Made by a program: the position numbers and the translations under genes. Of a stretch of DNA of 64,000 nucleotides, positions 54,900 to 64,000 are shown piece after piece (the first letter of the stretch is position 1; each line of letters begins with the position of its first letter). Origin of the DNA: Sorex araneus (taxonomy: Eukaryota; Chordata; Mammalia; Eulipotyphla; Soricidae); contig NC_073305.1 in NCBI RefSeq assembly GCF_027595985.1, positions 177,081,089-177,145,088 on the forward strand. Direction: 5' to 3'. Under the pieces are notes generated by a model, which was not told the DNA's origin, searched no databases, and worked only from the letters and a program-made list of their open reading frames with translations.

Positions 54900-55318
54900 T
54901 TTTTTTGTTTTTCTAAGACATTTGCTTTATTTCATTAAGCACACACACATGTGCATAACCACTCACAGATATATTTAAGGTTTACTTATGTTTCAAGTAA
55001 ATTTTGGGGATAGGATCAGGAATGAGATATGTTAATTTTTCCATATGAATATCTATTAATTTTAGTTAAAAAGTATTTGGTCACCCCGTTGGGTTACCGC
55101 AGTATCCATGTCAAAGTGAAACAGACAGTCTATTTGTATGTTTCTGTTAGGACTTTTTGTGTTTAAATGTGCTGCAAATAAGTGAAATTTCCCAAACCTC
55201 ATTTGATAATAAACAGTGAAGAGCGAATTTCTCTCAGGTCTTGTTTTGATACATACAGGGGCTTGAGTGTTGCTATGGTGTTTAATCCTTACTGACCTAA
55301 TAATAAAACCTCAAAAAA
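54900..55318. other. Unassigned intron DNA
   Basis: AT-rich, nothing recognised. Confidence 0.4.
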
Positions 55319-55319
55319 C

Positions 55320-55480
55320 CAGAATAGAACTTATACAGTGTTTATTGTATGCTGGGTTCTATTCTAAGGCCTTCCCCACATTAACTCTTCATCCTCTTAA
55401 TAAAGTCTTGAGAGGGGTGCGACGACAGTCCCGTTTTGGAAGGGTGGGCCAGCAGAGAGAGGGTCAGTAATGAACCGGAA
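55320..55480 (+). repeat. MIR fragment
   Basis: The order tttattgtatgctgggttct, attaactcttcatcctctta and cgacagtcccgttttggaag follows MIR. Confidence 0.65.
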
Positions 55481-56320
55481 ACCACAAAGCAACCCTGGCA
55501 CGGGTGTCTCTGTGCCCCGAGCTCCTGGATTTGCTTCCATGTGGTCTTGGCCAGCAGAAGTCATGCAGCTGGGCATAGGACATACACTAAATAATTTCCT
55601 GAGGGACAGATCTTTGATATGTTGGGCATGTTTGGGGAGAGTGAGTTGGTTAATACAGTGAGTCTTTATAAATATTTAACTCCTGACTCTTTAGGGCTGT
55701 TTAATGCCCCAGTAAAATATTACTTCAATTTAAGAGAAAAAAAAACAACCTGTTTCTAAATAAAGGCGAATTCTGGAGTATGGAGCTAGTGACAACATCT
55801 CTAAATACAAGGAAGCACCTTAACAATTTTCTCCCTGGTGGTGGTGTGGGCACCTGGGAAGCAGGGAGGATCATTAGCAAGCTCTGAGTAGGCGCTTAAT
55901 CATTTCACAGCGTCTACCTGTTTGAGTAAGCGTGGTACATGTCTTTTGACTTGGCTAGGTTGAAGGCTGGTGTTTTACTCAGCGGTGCGGTTAAAGTAAA
56001 ACCTGGCCGTCATACACTTGACCTGTTTGGGGAAATGCGATTTGGACCATAAGCATGGCAAACCTGTCGTGGTTTTTAAATTGTATTTTAGCAACATCCA
56101 TTATTCATCATAATGAGTCTCATGCTAGTCACACAGCAGCCCAGTGGAACTTCTGGGAACAATGAGAACATGTGTATATACAGACCGTGAGTCAGTTGTT
56201 CGAAGTCCCACCTCTCACATTTGATGGAATCAGAGTTGAATCTTGGGTCTTATGGATCAAGAATTTGAATCCTTTTATCCCCCCTGAGTATTTATCTTTT
56301 AATAAGGCTAGGTTAGTGGC
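55481..56320. other. Unassigned intron DNA
   Basis: No repeat or gene is recognised. Confidence 0.45.
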
Positions 56321-56333
56321 TAAAAGTGGCTTT

Positions 56334-56685
56334 TTCCACTTCATGAGCTGAGGGAGAAGGCAGCTGGTATAGAGGAGGGATCATTAAGTCAAAGATGGTT
56401 GGAGAAATTGTTCGGGATGGGAGATATGTACTGAAAGTAGATAAAGGACCAAACATGATGGCCTCTCAGTATCTGTATTGCAAACTATGATGCCCGAAAG
56501 TAGAGCGAGTAAGAGGGAAACTGCCTGCCATAGAGGCAGGGGTAGGGGTGGAATGGGGGGCGGTACTGGGGACATTGGTGGTAGAGAATGTTCACTGGTG
56601 GAGGGATGGGTGTTTGATCATTGTATGACTGAAACTCAAACATGAAAGTTTTGTAACTATTTCATGGTGATTCAATTAAAAAAAA
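56334..56685 (+). mobile_element. 5'-truncated L1 3' UTR, plus strand
   Basis: The TSD taaaagtggcttt lies at 56321-56333 and 56686-56698. The insert carries the G-rich tract gcaggggtaggggtggaatg, the cactggtggagggatgggtg motif and the gtgattcaattaaaaaaaat tail. Confidence 0.93.
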
Positions 56686-56699
56686 TAAAAGTGGCTTTG

Positions 56700-57375
56700 C
56701 CTTGCAGAGTATGGTACTGGGTTCAGTCTACAGAATGCCAAACTCGGTCCCTGCAACCCTGCTGTTGGGGACTCCTGGCAACACAACAATGTTCAGTCTC
56801 TGACACAATCTAGTGTGTGCAAATGCTGCAACTAAAAATGTTTGAGCATTGCAGCCAGGATGTGAGCTCTGGTGAGCAAATGTGTAAGTAGCACATTGAC
56901 CTCCGGAGATCATTACAACCAAAATGTGTTAAAGCATCACAACACAACAGGTGAGCAAATGTGAGAGAACAGCAACTAAAATGTGCAACTCCCAGCAAGC
57001 ACCAGCCAGGCATGTGTGGTCCCCAGCTGTCACAGCAACGCTAGCCATGAAGGGAAGGGAAGAGAGAGGGAAGCTGGAACCGGATGAAAGTCATGCTTTG
57101 AGATACAAATGATGCAAATTCAGAGTCAGCTAGTAATGTGCTTGTGTACCCTTTAATACGTGTAAACTTCAGATATGACAACATGGAAATCGATAATGTG
57201 CTTATTGATGATCATATTCCTCTTGTAGAACTAGTTTGGAACATGGGTACATACTTTCGATGAAAACCAGCCATTTGAAAGTCTTATGACTAATATCCAG
57301 GAAGATTTTTATATGCTCTTTTTTTCTAACTCTGAATACTAGAGTATTTTACCTCTTTTTGCCCTTATTTATTTA
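56700..57375. other. Unassigned intron DNA
   Basis: Part of 56700-56830 vaguely resembles a SINE head (cagagtatggtactgggttc), but I could not align it. Otherwise nothing is recognised. Confidence 0.4.
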
Positions 57376-57381
57376 TTGCTT

Positions 57382-57546
57382 AGTGAGTCTTGGGTCATAC
57401 CCAACTGTGCTCAGGACTTACTTCTGGTTCTGCACTGAAGGATCACTCCTGGCAGTGTTTGGGGATCACATGCAGTGTGGGGGTTCAAACCAGGGTCGGC
57501 TGGGTGTAAAGCTAGAGCCAACCCCCTGTGCTATTTCTCCAGCCTC
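57382..57546 (-). mobile_element. SOR SINE, short form, diverged
   Basis: The sequences gggtcatacccaactgtgct and ggggttcaaaccagggtcgg are present, ending ctatttctccagcct. Confidence 0.83.
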
Positions 57547-57549
57547 TGA

Positions 57550-58718
57550 CCCCTCCTTTATTGATTCATTTACAATATCACAGAATTTCCTAGGCTATAG
57601 CTTACTGTGTCTGTATAGATTCACTCCATCCAAATTTGTGGTAATTTTAGACACTGTTGGGGTTGTTGGTCCTAATTGCTTTAGTAGAGAAGAAGATTTC
57701 TAGACCAAACATTCCAGATTCACAAGTCACTCCATAAAATAATTTAAAACTCCTCCAGGGGTATCTGCAACTTGAGTCCATTACCTGGTGTTCCACTGGA
57801 GTGACTGATGGGGGACCCCTGGTGGAGCTCAGGCCAGGGACTGTGGGCTTAGGGGCTAGAGCCCATGAGATGCTTGCAGCCTGCTCTTGGGCTAGTTGGA
57901 GAGTTATCCTTGGAGGCTGTGTTCATCCTCCTCCTTGCTTCGGCTTCTGTGAGGTACCAAGCCAGAACTTGCTCCCAGATTCCCAGCTGGAGGCCAGCTG
58001 CCCACGGTACAGTTTGTGCCTGGCTTTCTTGACAACTGCTGCTTTCTTGCCTTGTTCCTGCTTTGGGGCAGTCTTTTGGGCTGTAACCTGAACTATCCCC
58101 TTGGTTGCATGTGTTGGTGCTGAATGCACGCGGCAGAATTTTGTTCTAGGTTGTCTGCTCAGAGATATCCACAAAGTTCCAGTCTCTGTACTTCATTTGT
58201 GGGACTTGTTCTTCGTTTAATGTCCTTAGATGAATGTGCTTCTTTCTACTGATACATTTAGCAGATAAATGCATGGTGATCTTCAGGGAGTCCAGTTTCC
58301 AACATCACAGATCACAGATGTGAGATTTTCCTTTTGGATAGTTATAGGGAGTAAAGTCAGGTCCCTGTGATTGCTACAGGGGTCCAGATTTAACCAAGGC
58401 CGAAATCACTGACACTCTTGATTGCCGAGTGGGTCTCTTGATGCCGGAGACAGGGACTTGAGGAAAAGGCCACTTGGGGAAGAGAGGAGAAAGATCAGCC
58501 AGTTATATTGAAGGGCAGCCCCCCTGAGAGTCCTTGAGCCAGCCTCTGACTTCCTGTGTTCTTGACCTCATGTCCTGTTTCTCATCTTCCCTTGCCCAGA
58601 AATGCTGGTATCCTTGTTTCCCAACCTGCACACGTGACCCTCCTTCCCGACATACATCGTGCTGGGTGGTCTTATAGTTGTTTTCACACTGCAGAGCGGT
58701 CAGCACTGTGTGTGTGTA

Positions 58719-58769
<51 letters not shown>

Positions 58770-60690
58770 AGGAATGAACTGTAGCTGCAGGAGAAGTGCC
58801 TGGATGGTTCTAGAAGAATAAAAGATGCACCTGTGTTGCGTGAACGTTCGTGCAATCGGAGGCGCTGAGATAGGAACGCGGAAGAAATGCTCGCTCTGGC
58901 TCTTAGCAAAGGCAGAGGGCCTCGTGGACCTCCTTTTATTGATCATGGTACCTCTAAAGGGCGCAATATAGTGACAGTCACCAAAGGCATCAAAAAATGT
59001 TACAGGGAGAACATTGAGAAAATGGAAACATTGTTTCCTTGTATGGGTAGGCCTATAGCCTCGGGAAAAGAATACAGAACTCAGAAGGGAAAGATACAAA
59101 ACCGAAACTGAAACCTTCTACAGGCACCTGGATTTACATCCCAAAGACAAAGCTGGGCCTGCACCTGAAATCTATAATTTACAATATCAAAGGTCAGGCC
59201 TGGCTAACGCCATTTGCATGTCAAAGACCAGCCAGGCTTCTGTGAGAGAAGGAAAAACTGCTCTTTTCAGTATTCTGAAATTATTTTTCTGAAGGCAGCT
59301 TGAAGGGGGAAAATGTTCAGCTTCATCCAAACCAGTCAGGACACACGAGAAGTCTCGCCCATTTTCATGGGTCCCTATGTTCCTGTCCGTAGCACGGTAC
59401 AGTATACATGGGCTCGCCCTGATAGCTCAGTCCAGCCCCAACACACCTGTTTTCTACTTGTTGCTGTGAAAGCGCCTGGAGGACCTGAGGGGATAGAGTG
59501 GGAGCACGTGGGCCATATCCATGTAGGTATTGTTCCCCCCACGATACCATACCCCCAACACTATACCCCCCTACACCTTAATGGGATTTTCAGGTCAGGT
59601 TTGTATTGGAAAGGACTAGCTCTCTTGGTAGATAGGAAGTACAGGGGCCCTGGCGACTCAGGACTGGAATCTGTCTGTTGACCGCAGCGGGCAGACCCAG
59701 GGTCATGCTGCGTGAGTGTCCTGGGAGTGACGGAGCTCTGGCGAAGAGGCGGGCAGCAGTTTCACCGTGACCCTGATTCTATTGTCTCCTCTCCTTACTG
59801 CCTTCCTGTCTTTCCCTGCTAGAAGGAGGTGGAGCTGGGGACATACAGCCCACCTGGGGGCGGGGTTAGGAGTCTGGGACAGGTGTCCAGCTTCTCTGTC
59901 TGATAACACAGCTCCCCCTGGGAGGCCAGAGGAAGCCCCAAATATAGTCGAAGAGAATGGTGGGATCTGCAGAGATTGGAGGGGACGGTCAAAGGAAACT
60001 GTTTGTGGGTTATAAAAAGAAGCAAGACTAATTGATTATCAGGAGGCTGCAAGTGGAGGATCAAGGGTGACAGCAGGTGGGATTGGCTGTTGTCCTAGGC
60101 TGTGTGACCAGTCCTGGAAGTTCAATCTTTCCATTTAAGGAGAGTCAATGACATTGATTTATAAACCTGCAGGAAGCAGTCTGGCCCAGGAGAGGATGCT
60201 GTGTGGAGAGTGACAGATGCATGTCTGGATTGCTTTGTTTCCTTCTTCCTCTTCTCCGGAATCTGTACAGGTGCACAGATGCCTGGGGTTCAGGGTTCCC
60301 CTGGCTACCCAAAATACCGTCTCAGGCACAGGCAAGAGGATTTTAAGTTGTCGGTGCAGGGCTATGACTCTCTTCCGGGGGTGGAAAATAACCTCCTGAG
60401 ATGAAGACGCAGGCAGCTTGGGACCGCCTCTGGGCTCTTGCCCAGGCCTCCGGGGAGACGGAGGCATCTGGGGCTGCTCTCTGATCTGTGGGTTTTCAGA
60501 TCTCTCAGGCGACTGATTTCCTCAGCCGCAGCAAGCGGGCTCTGGGCTGCCGGGCGCAGCCAGCTCTCCGGCCGCACTTGTGAGCTCTCCAGACTCTCCC
60601 TGCTGCTACGGGCTCAGAGTCCTCTGCAGGGCTTCCGTCTACTTCCTGAAATATCCTCCCAATCCGGAAGCCCGCAGTGCCTGCCTGAGG
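57550..60690. other. Unassigned intron DNA
   Basis: No gene is recognised. It contains the (GT)n listed separately. The minus-strand frame at 57923-58174 is Lys/Gln-rich but matches no family I know. GC content rises at 59650-60690 without CpG clustering. Confidence 0.45.
58708..58767. repeat. (GT)n microsatellite
   Basis: About 30 GT units with two interruptions. Confidence 0.95.
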
Positions 60691-60699
60691 GAGTGCCAG

Positions 60700-60850
60700 T
60701 GTGGGAGGCCTGGGGGGCACCCAGGGCACAATGGGCCTGCTTGGAACTCTGCCACCTACTGTGTGACCCTGGCGGAAGGGACTGAACCTCTCTGTTCGGT
60801 TTCCTTTTCTGTAGAATTGGGGGTTACAAAAAGGATGTTGCCCGAATCCA
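60700..60850 (+). repeat. MIR fragment
   Basis: The sequence ttggaactctgccacctact, gtgaccctggcggaagggac and then gtttccttttctgtagaatt follows the MIR layout. Confidence 0.65.
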
Positions 60851-60949
60851 TTGAGGTGATCCATGGGTGTCTGACTGACCATATTCACTGAGCGAACAGC
60901 AGTGATTGTTTTATCGGAGGCAGAATAGCGGAGGTTCATACACAGCATC

Positions 60950-61065
60950 CTCTCTCTCAGTCACCAGGGGCTTCCTCTGTGAGACTCAGTTTTTCCATCT
61001 GCAAAATGGGGACATCAGTCCCGCCTGTATGAAAGGGACTACATGAGAATTACAGGAGAGTATTT
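60950..61065 (+). repeat. MIR fragment, second copy
   Basis: The sequence gactcagtttttccatctgc followed by aaaatggggacatcagtccc and a CTACATGAG segment matches the MIR 3' core. Confidence 0.72.
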
Positions 61066-61139
61066 GTTTAAAATTTTTTTTTATTTTCAAATTTTTTTTT
61101 CCTTTGAAATTTATTTACGAGTCTCTACAATGCAGCCAG

Positions 61140-61400
61140 TAGATGAGCTTACATGGCTGTGGCAGTGGGGATGGGTGGACGTGACTTCTGGATCTGCAGA
61201 AGGTGGGGGAGGTCGCCCACCCTAACTCTGAAAAGGCCTGGAGTTTTCAACCATGTGCCTGAAATTTTGGCAGGTCAGGTTTTCTGTGGCACTCAGTCCT
61301 AAGGGGGTGGGATCTGGCCAGAGGCCTGGCGGAGACTTTGGGCGTGGAAGCAGCTGTCTCGGTGGAGAAAGCACTTTAATAAGCTTTCTGGACCTTAAGT
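61140..61400 (+). repeat. Unclassified dispersed repeat, copy 2
   Basis: It is homologous by eye to 9560-9900: gagcttacatggctgtggca, acttctggatctgcagaagg, gtcgcccaccctaactctga and tgaaattttggcaggtcagg. It has no coding frame and the end points are approximate. Confidence 0.45.
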
Positions 61401-61404
61401 CGGG

Positions 61405-61890
61405 GTTGTTTTGTGTTTGATCCGGTGTTGCTGAAGGAGCTTGGCACCTAGAGACCAAGCTTTACAGCTCTGCCTCTTGGGTTTTGTCATTTTGTTAGAT
61501 GCAGACAATGGCCTAACTGCACCAGCCCCTCTCCAAAGTACAGTTTTAAGCATGTGTTGTGAAGATCTTGGGTGACAGCCTGTGTCCCTGCTAGAGACCA
61601 TGTGACATGACAATACAGTGATCTGGTAGAGATTCAGGACTCTCACGGAGGCGGTGATGGGGCAGGGTGAGTCACCACTAAGAGGTGACTCCGTCTGATC
61701 AAGGACCTCAGGATGGCCCAAGAATGAAGGAGGGGCTGATTCAGTGCTAGGAGAATGAGTTGGTGTCTGTAAGTTCTTGCTGCAGGCAACCTGGCACAAG
61801 GGCAGAATGTTAGAGTTCAGGTTTGCTTGGATCAGAGCAAGGTAGAGAAACTATAGCTCCTTTTAGGAACAAAAAATCAGATAAATCAGA
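61405..61890. other. Unassigned intron DNA
   Basis: Nothing recognised. Confidence 0.4.
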
Positions 61891-61892
61891 TT

Positions 61893-61986
61893 TGGGGGGG
61901 AAGAGGGAGTGGGGTCACATCCTGGGTGCCCAGGGCTCACTGCACGCAAGGCCCGAGCCTTAACCCCTGTCCTAGCTCTCAGCCCC
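61893..61986 (-). mobile_element. SOR SINE fragment
   Basis: Only the head side is preserved: ctcactgcacgcaaggcccg, then ccttaacccctgtcctagct and ctcagcccc. Confidence 0.6.
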
Positions 61987-62231
61987 TGATGGTCAGATTT
62001 GACACGAGGATTAAGTGATGTGCAGTCATGCTCTTTTGATGACGTTGATCGATTCTCAAAAACTGGGACCTCGAGCAAAGCGACCTGCTGTGAAAGTGGT
62101 CCCTTGAATACTGTTCCCTTCAGCAGATGCCAGGAGAGCATTGTTCTCGACGTTAGAAGGAAACAACACTGGAAAGTGTTATTTGAGGACCTGCTGTCAT
62201 TTCTTCCTGATTATTTTATTTCTTCTCACTT

Positions 62232-63015
62232 TTTTTGAAGCACTGTGATCTACAAAACTGTTACTGACTGTTTCATGCATATGCTATTATAATACTGCAC
62301 CCACCTGCGTGCTCATTTCCAACTACCGGTACCCCAGGGACTCTTCTCATGCTTTTCCTGTCCCCTGCCTCCACCCCCCACTCCCAGTAAGCCCAGTTCT
62401 ATGGACCAGCTCCCCAGTTCTGTTGCCTTTGGCCATATGTTCCTTCCTTACTATGTTTGTTTATTGTTTATTTATTTATTTTTGGCTTATTTGGATCACA
62501 TATGGTGGGTGCTCAGGGATTATTCCTGGCTCCGTGCTCAGGAATCACTCTTGGAAGTGCTTGGGGGACCTTATGGGATTCCAGGGATCAAACCTGGGTT
62601 GGCCATGTGCAAGGCAAATGCCCTCCCTGCTGTGCTACAACTCTGGCCTCTCTATGTTCCTGTATATCTACTTTCCTTTATTTCTCACCTATGACAGAGA
62701 TCATTCTTGTATCTTCCCTTTCCTCCTGGCTGACTCACTCAGCATGATACCCTCTAGTTCTATCCGTGTCCTAGAAAATTGCATGATTCCGTTTTTTCCC
62801 TTTTAGCTATGATTTATTCCATTGTGTACATATTCCACACTTCCTTTAACCAGTCATATGTTCTTGGGCACTTGGGTTGTTTCCAGATAATGGCTATTGT
62901 GAATAGTGCTGTAATGAACACAAGGCACACAAACGTCTTTTTGAAATAGTGTGTTTTGGGGCTCTTGGGGTAACTGCTGTAGATATATATATTTTGAGGT
63001 GAAATTAAGTTTGTG
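62232..63015 (-). mobile_element. Old L1, interrupted by a SINE
   Basis: Parts 62232-62479 and 62649-63015 read as one ancient reversed L1 end: ctggctgactcactcagcat, tttattccattgtgtacata, gggcacttgggttgtttcca and aatagtgctgtaatgaacac. Confidence 0.72.
62480..62648 (-). mobile_element. SOR SINE nested in old L1
   Basis: This is a minus-strand short-form copy from the (TTTA)n left side to ctgtgctacaactctggcct. Confidence 0.87.
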
Positions 63016-63660
63016 TTCAGAAATGCAGTTTCTCTTCTGTCTCCTTCGGCTGTTGGGTAGGTGGCTGGCTACTTCCTGGAAGGCTGGCCAGCCAGGAGAG
63101 ATCCTAGAGCAAAATAATCAGCTGGGCATGGAATCTGCTCATCTCTGGGAGAGTTTGCTCCAGGGAAATTTCCAGGAAGTTCCAGGTGGAGGGGCCTTTC
63201 TTTCCCTTCCCTTTAAGCTTTCAAATTCAGGTTGTTCTCAGAAAAGAACTTTGAATGTTACATTAGGACAGACAAAAATTCTGGTCTTCATGGAGCTTTG
63301 GTCACTGAGCTGGGTACCCCAAACTCACCAACCAAACAAAAGAAAAAGAAAAAAGAAAATAACATAACAAAATGCTCAATTGAAAAAAAGATATCTTTCT
63401 ATTTGCAACAGGAATAAAACTTGTAGGGATTAAACAAGTCAGAGGAGAAAGACAAAGATCAGGTTATTTTACTGATATGTGGAGCATAAAGAAACTATGT
63501 AAAGGTATAGATCAAACAAAGCCTAAACAAACCTTCATATCTGACAGCAAAACTAAGGTTAACAGAGAAAAACATGGGCTCAGAGCAAAGGAGGGAGGAA
63601 GTCCAATTTTTATTGGCTCATTAAGTAGATGTGGAGAAGTTTGAACTGTACTAAAATATG
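63016..63660. other. Unassigned intron DNA
   Basis: It has an A-rich stretch near 63338-63390. Part of it may be a further extension of the old L1. No gene is recognised. Confidence 0.4.
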
Positions 63661-63675
63661 AAATAAAAAGAATCA

Positions 63676-63926
63676 CTGTATCACTGTCTTCCAGTTGCTC
63701 ATCAATTTGCTTGAGCGGGCACCAGTAACATCTCCATTGTGAGAGTTGTTGTTACTGTTTTTGGCATATCGAATATGAATATACCACGGGTAGCTTGCCA
63801 GGCTCTGCTGTGTGGGCGAGCTACTCTCGGTAGCTTGCTGGTTTCTCTGAGAGGGGTGGAGGAATCGAACCCCGGTCAGCCGCATGCAAGACAAATGCCC
63901 TACTCGCTGTGCTATTGCTTCAGCCC
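63676..63926 (-). mobile_element. SOR-like SINE, long form, complete
   Basis: The TSD ataaaaagaatca (63663-63675) matches ataaaaagagtca (63927-63939), with one mismatch. It is a full minus-strand copy from the (ACTGTATC)n tail to the tRNA head gctattgcttcagccc. Confidence 0.93.
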
Positions 63927-63939
63927 ATAAAAAGAGTCA

Positions 63940-64000
63940 TCATCATCATCATCATCCCGTTGATTGTCAATTTTCTTGAGCAGTCTCAGTAACATCTCCA
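63940..64000 (-). mobile_element. SOR-like SINE, long form, cut by window edge
   Basis: It begins with a (ATC)n tail (63938-63956) followed by ccgttgattgtcaattttct and cagtctcagtaacatctcc. The rest lies beyond the window. Confidence 0.8.

Noticed and set aside
57923-58174. A Lys/Gln-rich minus-strand frame resembling a ribosomal protein tail (possible processed pseudogene)
   Set aside because: I compared it mentally with several ribosomal protein tails without a match, and no A-tail or TSD was found.
58503-59099. A 198-codon minus-strand frame
   Set aside because: It includes the translated (GT)n microsatellite as His-Thr repeats, with no recognisable motif outside it.
23101-64000. Exon 2 of PPP1R14C, searched as the acidic EEEMPEVEID coding segment
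   Set aside because: I read for gaagaggaaatgcc and attgatattgatgat-like sequence and found only unrelated GAT-rich SINE tails, so I conclude that it lies downstream of the window.

Overview
The window is mammalian nuclear DNA, most likely from a shrew (Soricidae, probably Sorex). The diagnosis rests on one tRNA-derived SINE family, present in dozens of copies, which I recognise as the shrew SOR type. It also rests on a young L1 family with a distinctive G-rich 3' UTR, and on ancient mammal-wide repeats (MIR, L2-like, old L1) in the background. Species assignment is from memory of the family, not from a search.

The only protein-coding sequence I can support is the first coding exon of PPP1R14C (KEPI, a protein kinase C-enhanced inhibitor of protein phosphatase 1). 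It lies at 22789-23100 on the + strand, inside a CpG island at about 22240-23420. Exon 1 ends at a GT donor after codon 104. I found no later exon, so 23101-64000 is read as intron 1 (at least 40.9 kb) and 1-22240 as upstream intergenic DNA.

Region by region: 1-22 kb is repeat-dense flank. It includes a 1.4 kb composite retroelement with two promoter-like monomers (16599-17998), two shorter relatives of it (6539-7261 and 15664-16132), a 3'-end fragment of an RTE-like LINE (15245-15455) and two 5'-truncated L1s with clear target-site duplications (TSDs). 22.2-23.4 kb is the promoter and exon 1. 23.4-25.1 kb is intron start without recognised repeats. 25-64 kb is intron filled with nested SINEs and L1s (notably an L1 with a probable 3' transduction at 29306-30436), degraded old L1 blocks, MIR copies and long microsatellites.

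The main story is the mobile-element ecology. Short polyA-tailed SINEs and longer SINEs with an RTE-LINE-like 3' end share the same tRNA-derived head, which suggests two different LINE partners. In parallel, non-autonomous elements carry the L1-type 3' end but no L1 coding sequence, which resembles the SVA strategy of apes. These conclusions come from reading alignments by eye; genome-wide copy searches would settle them.
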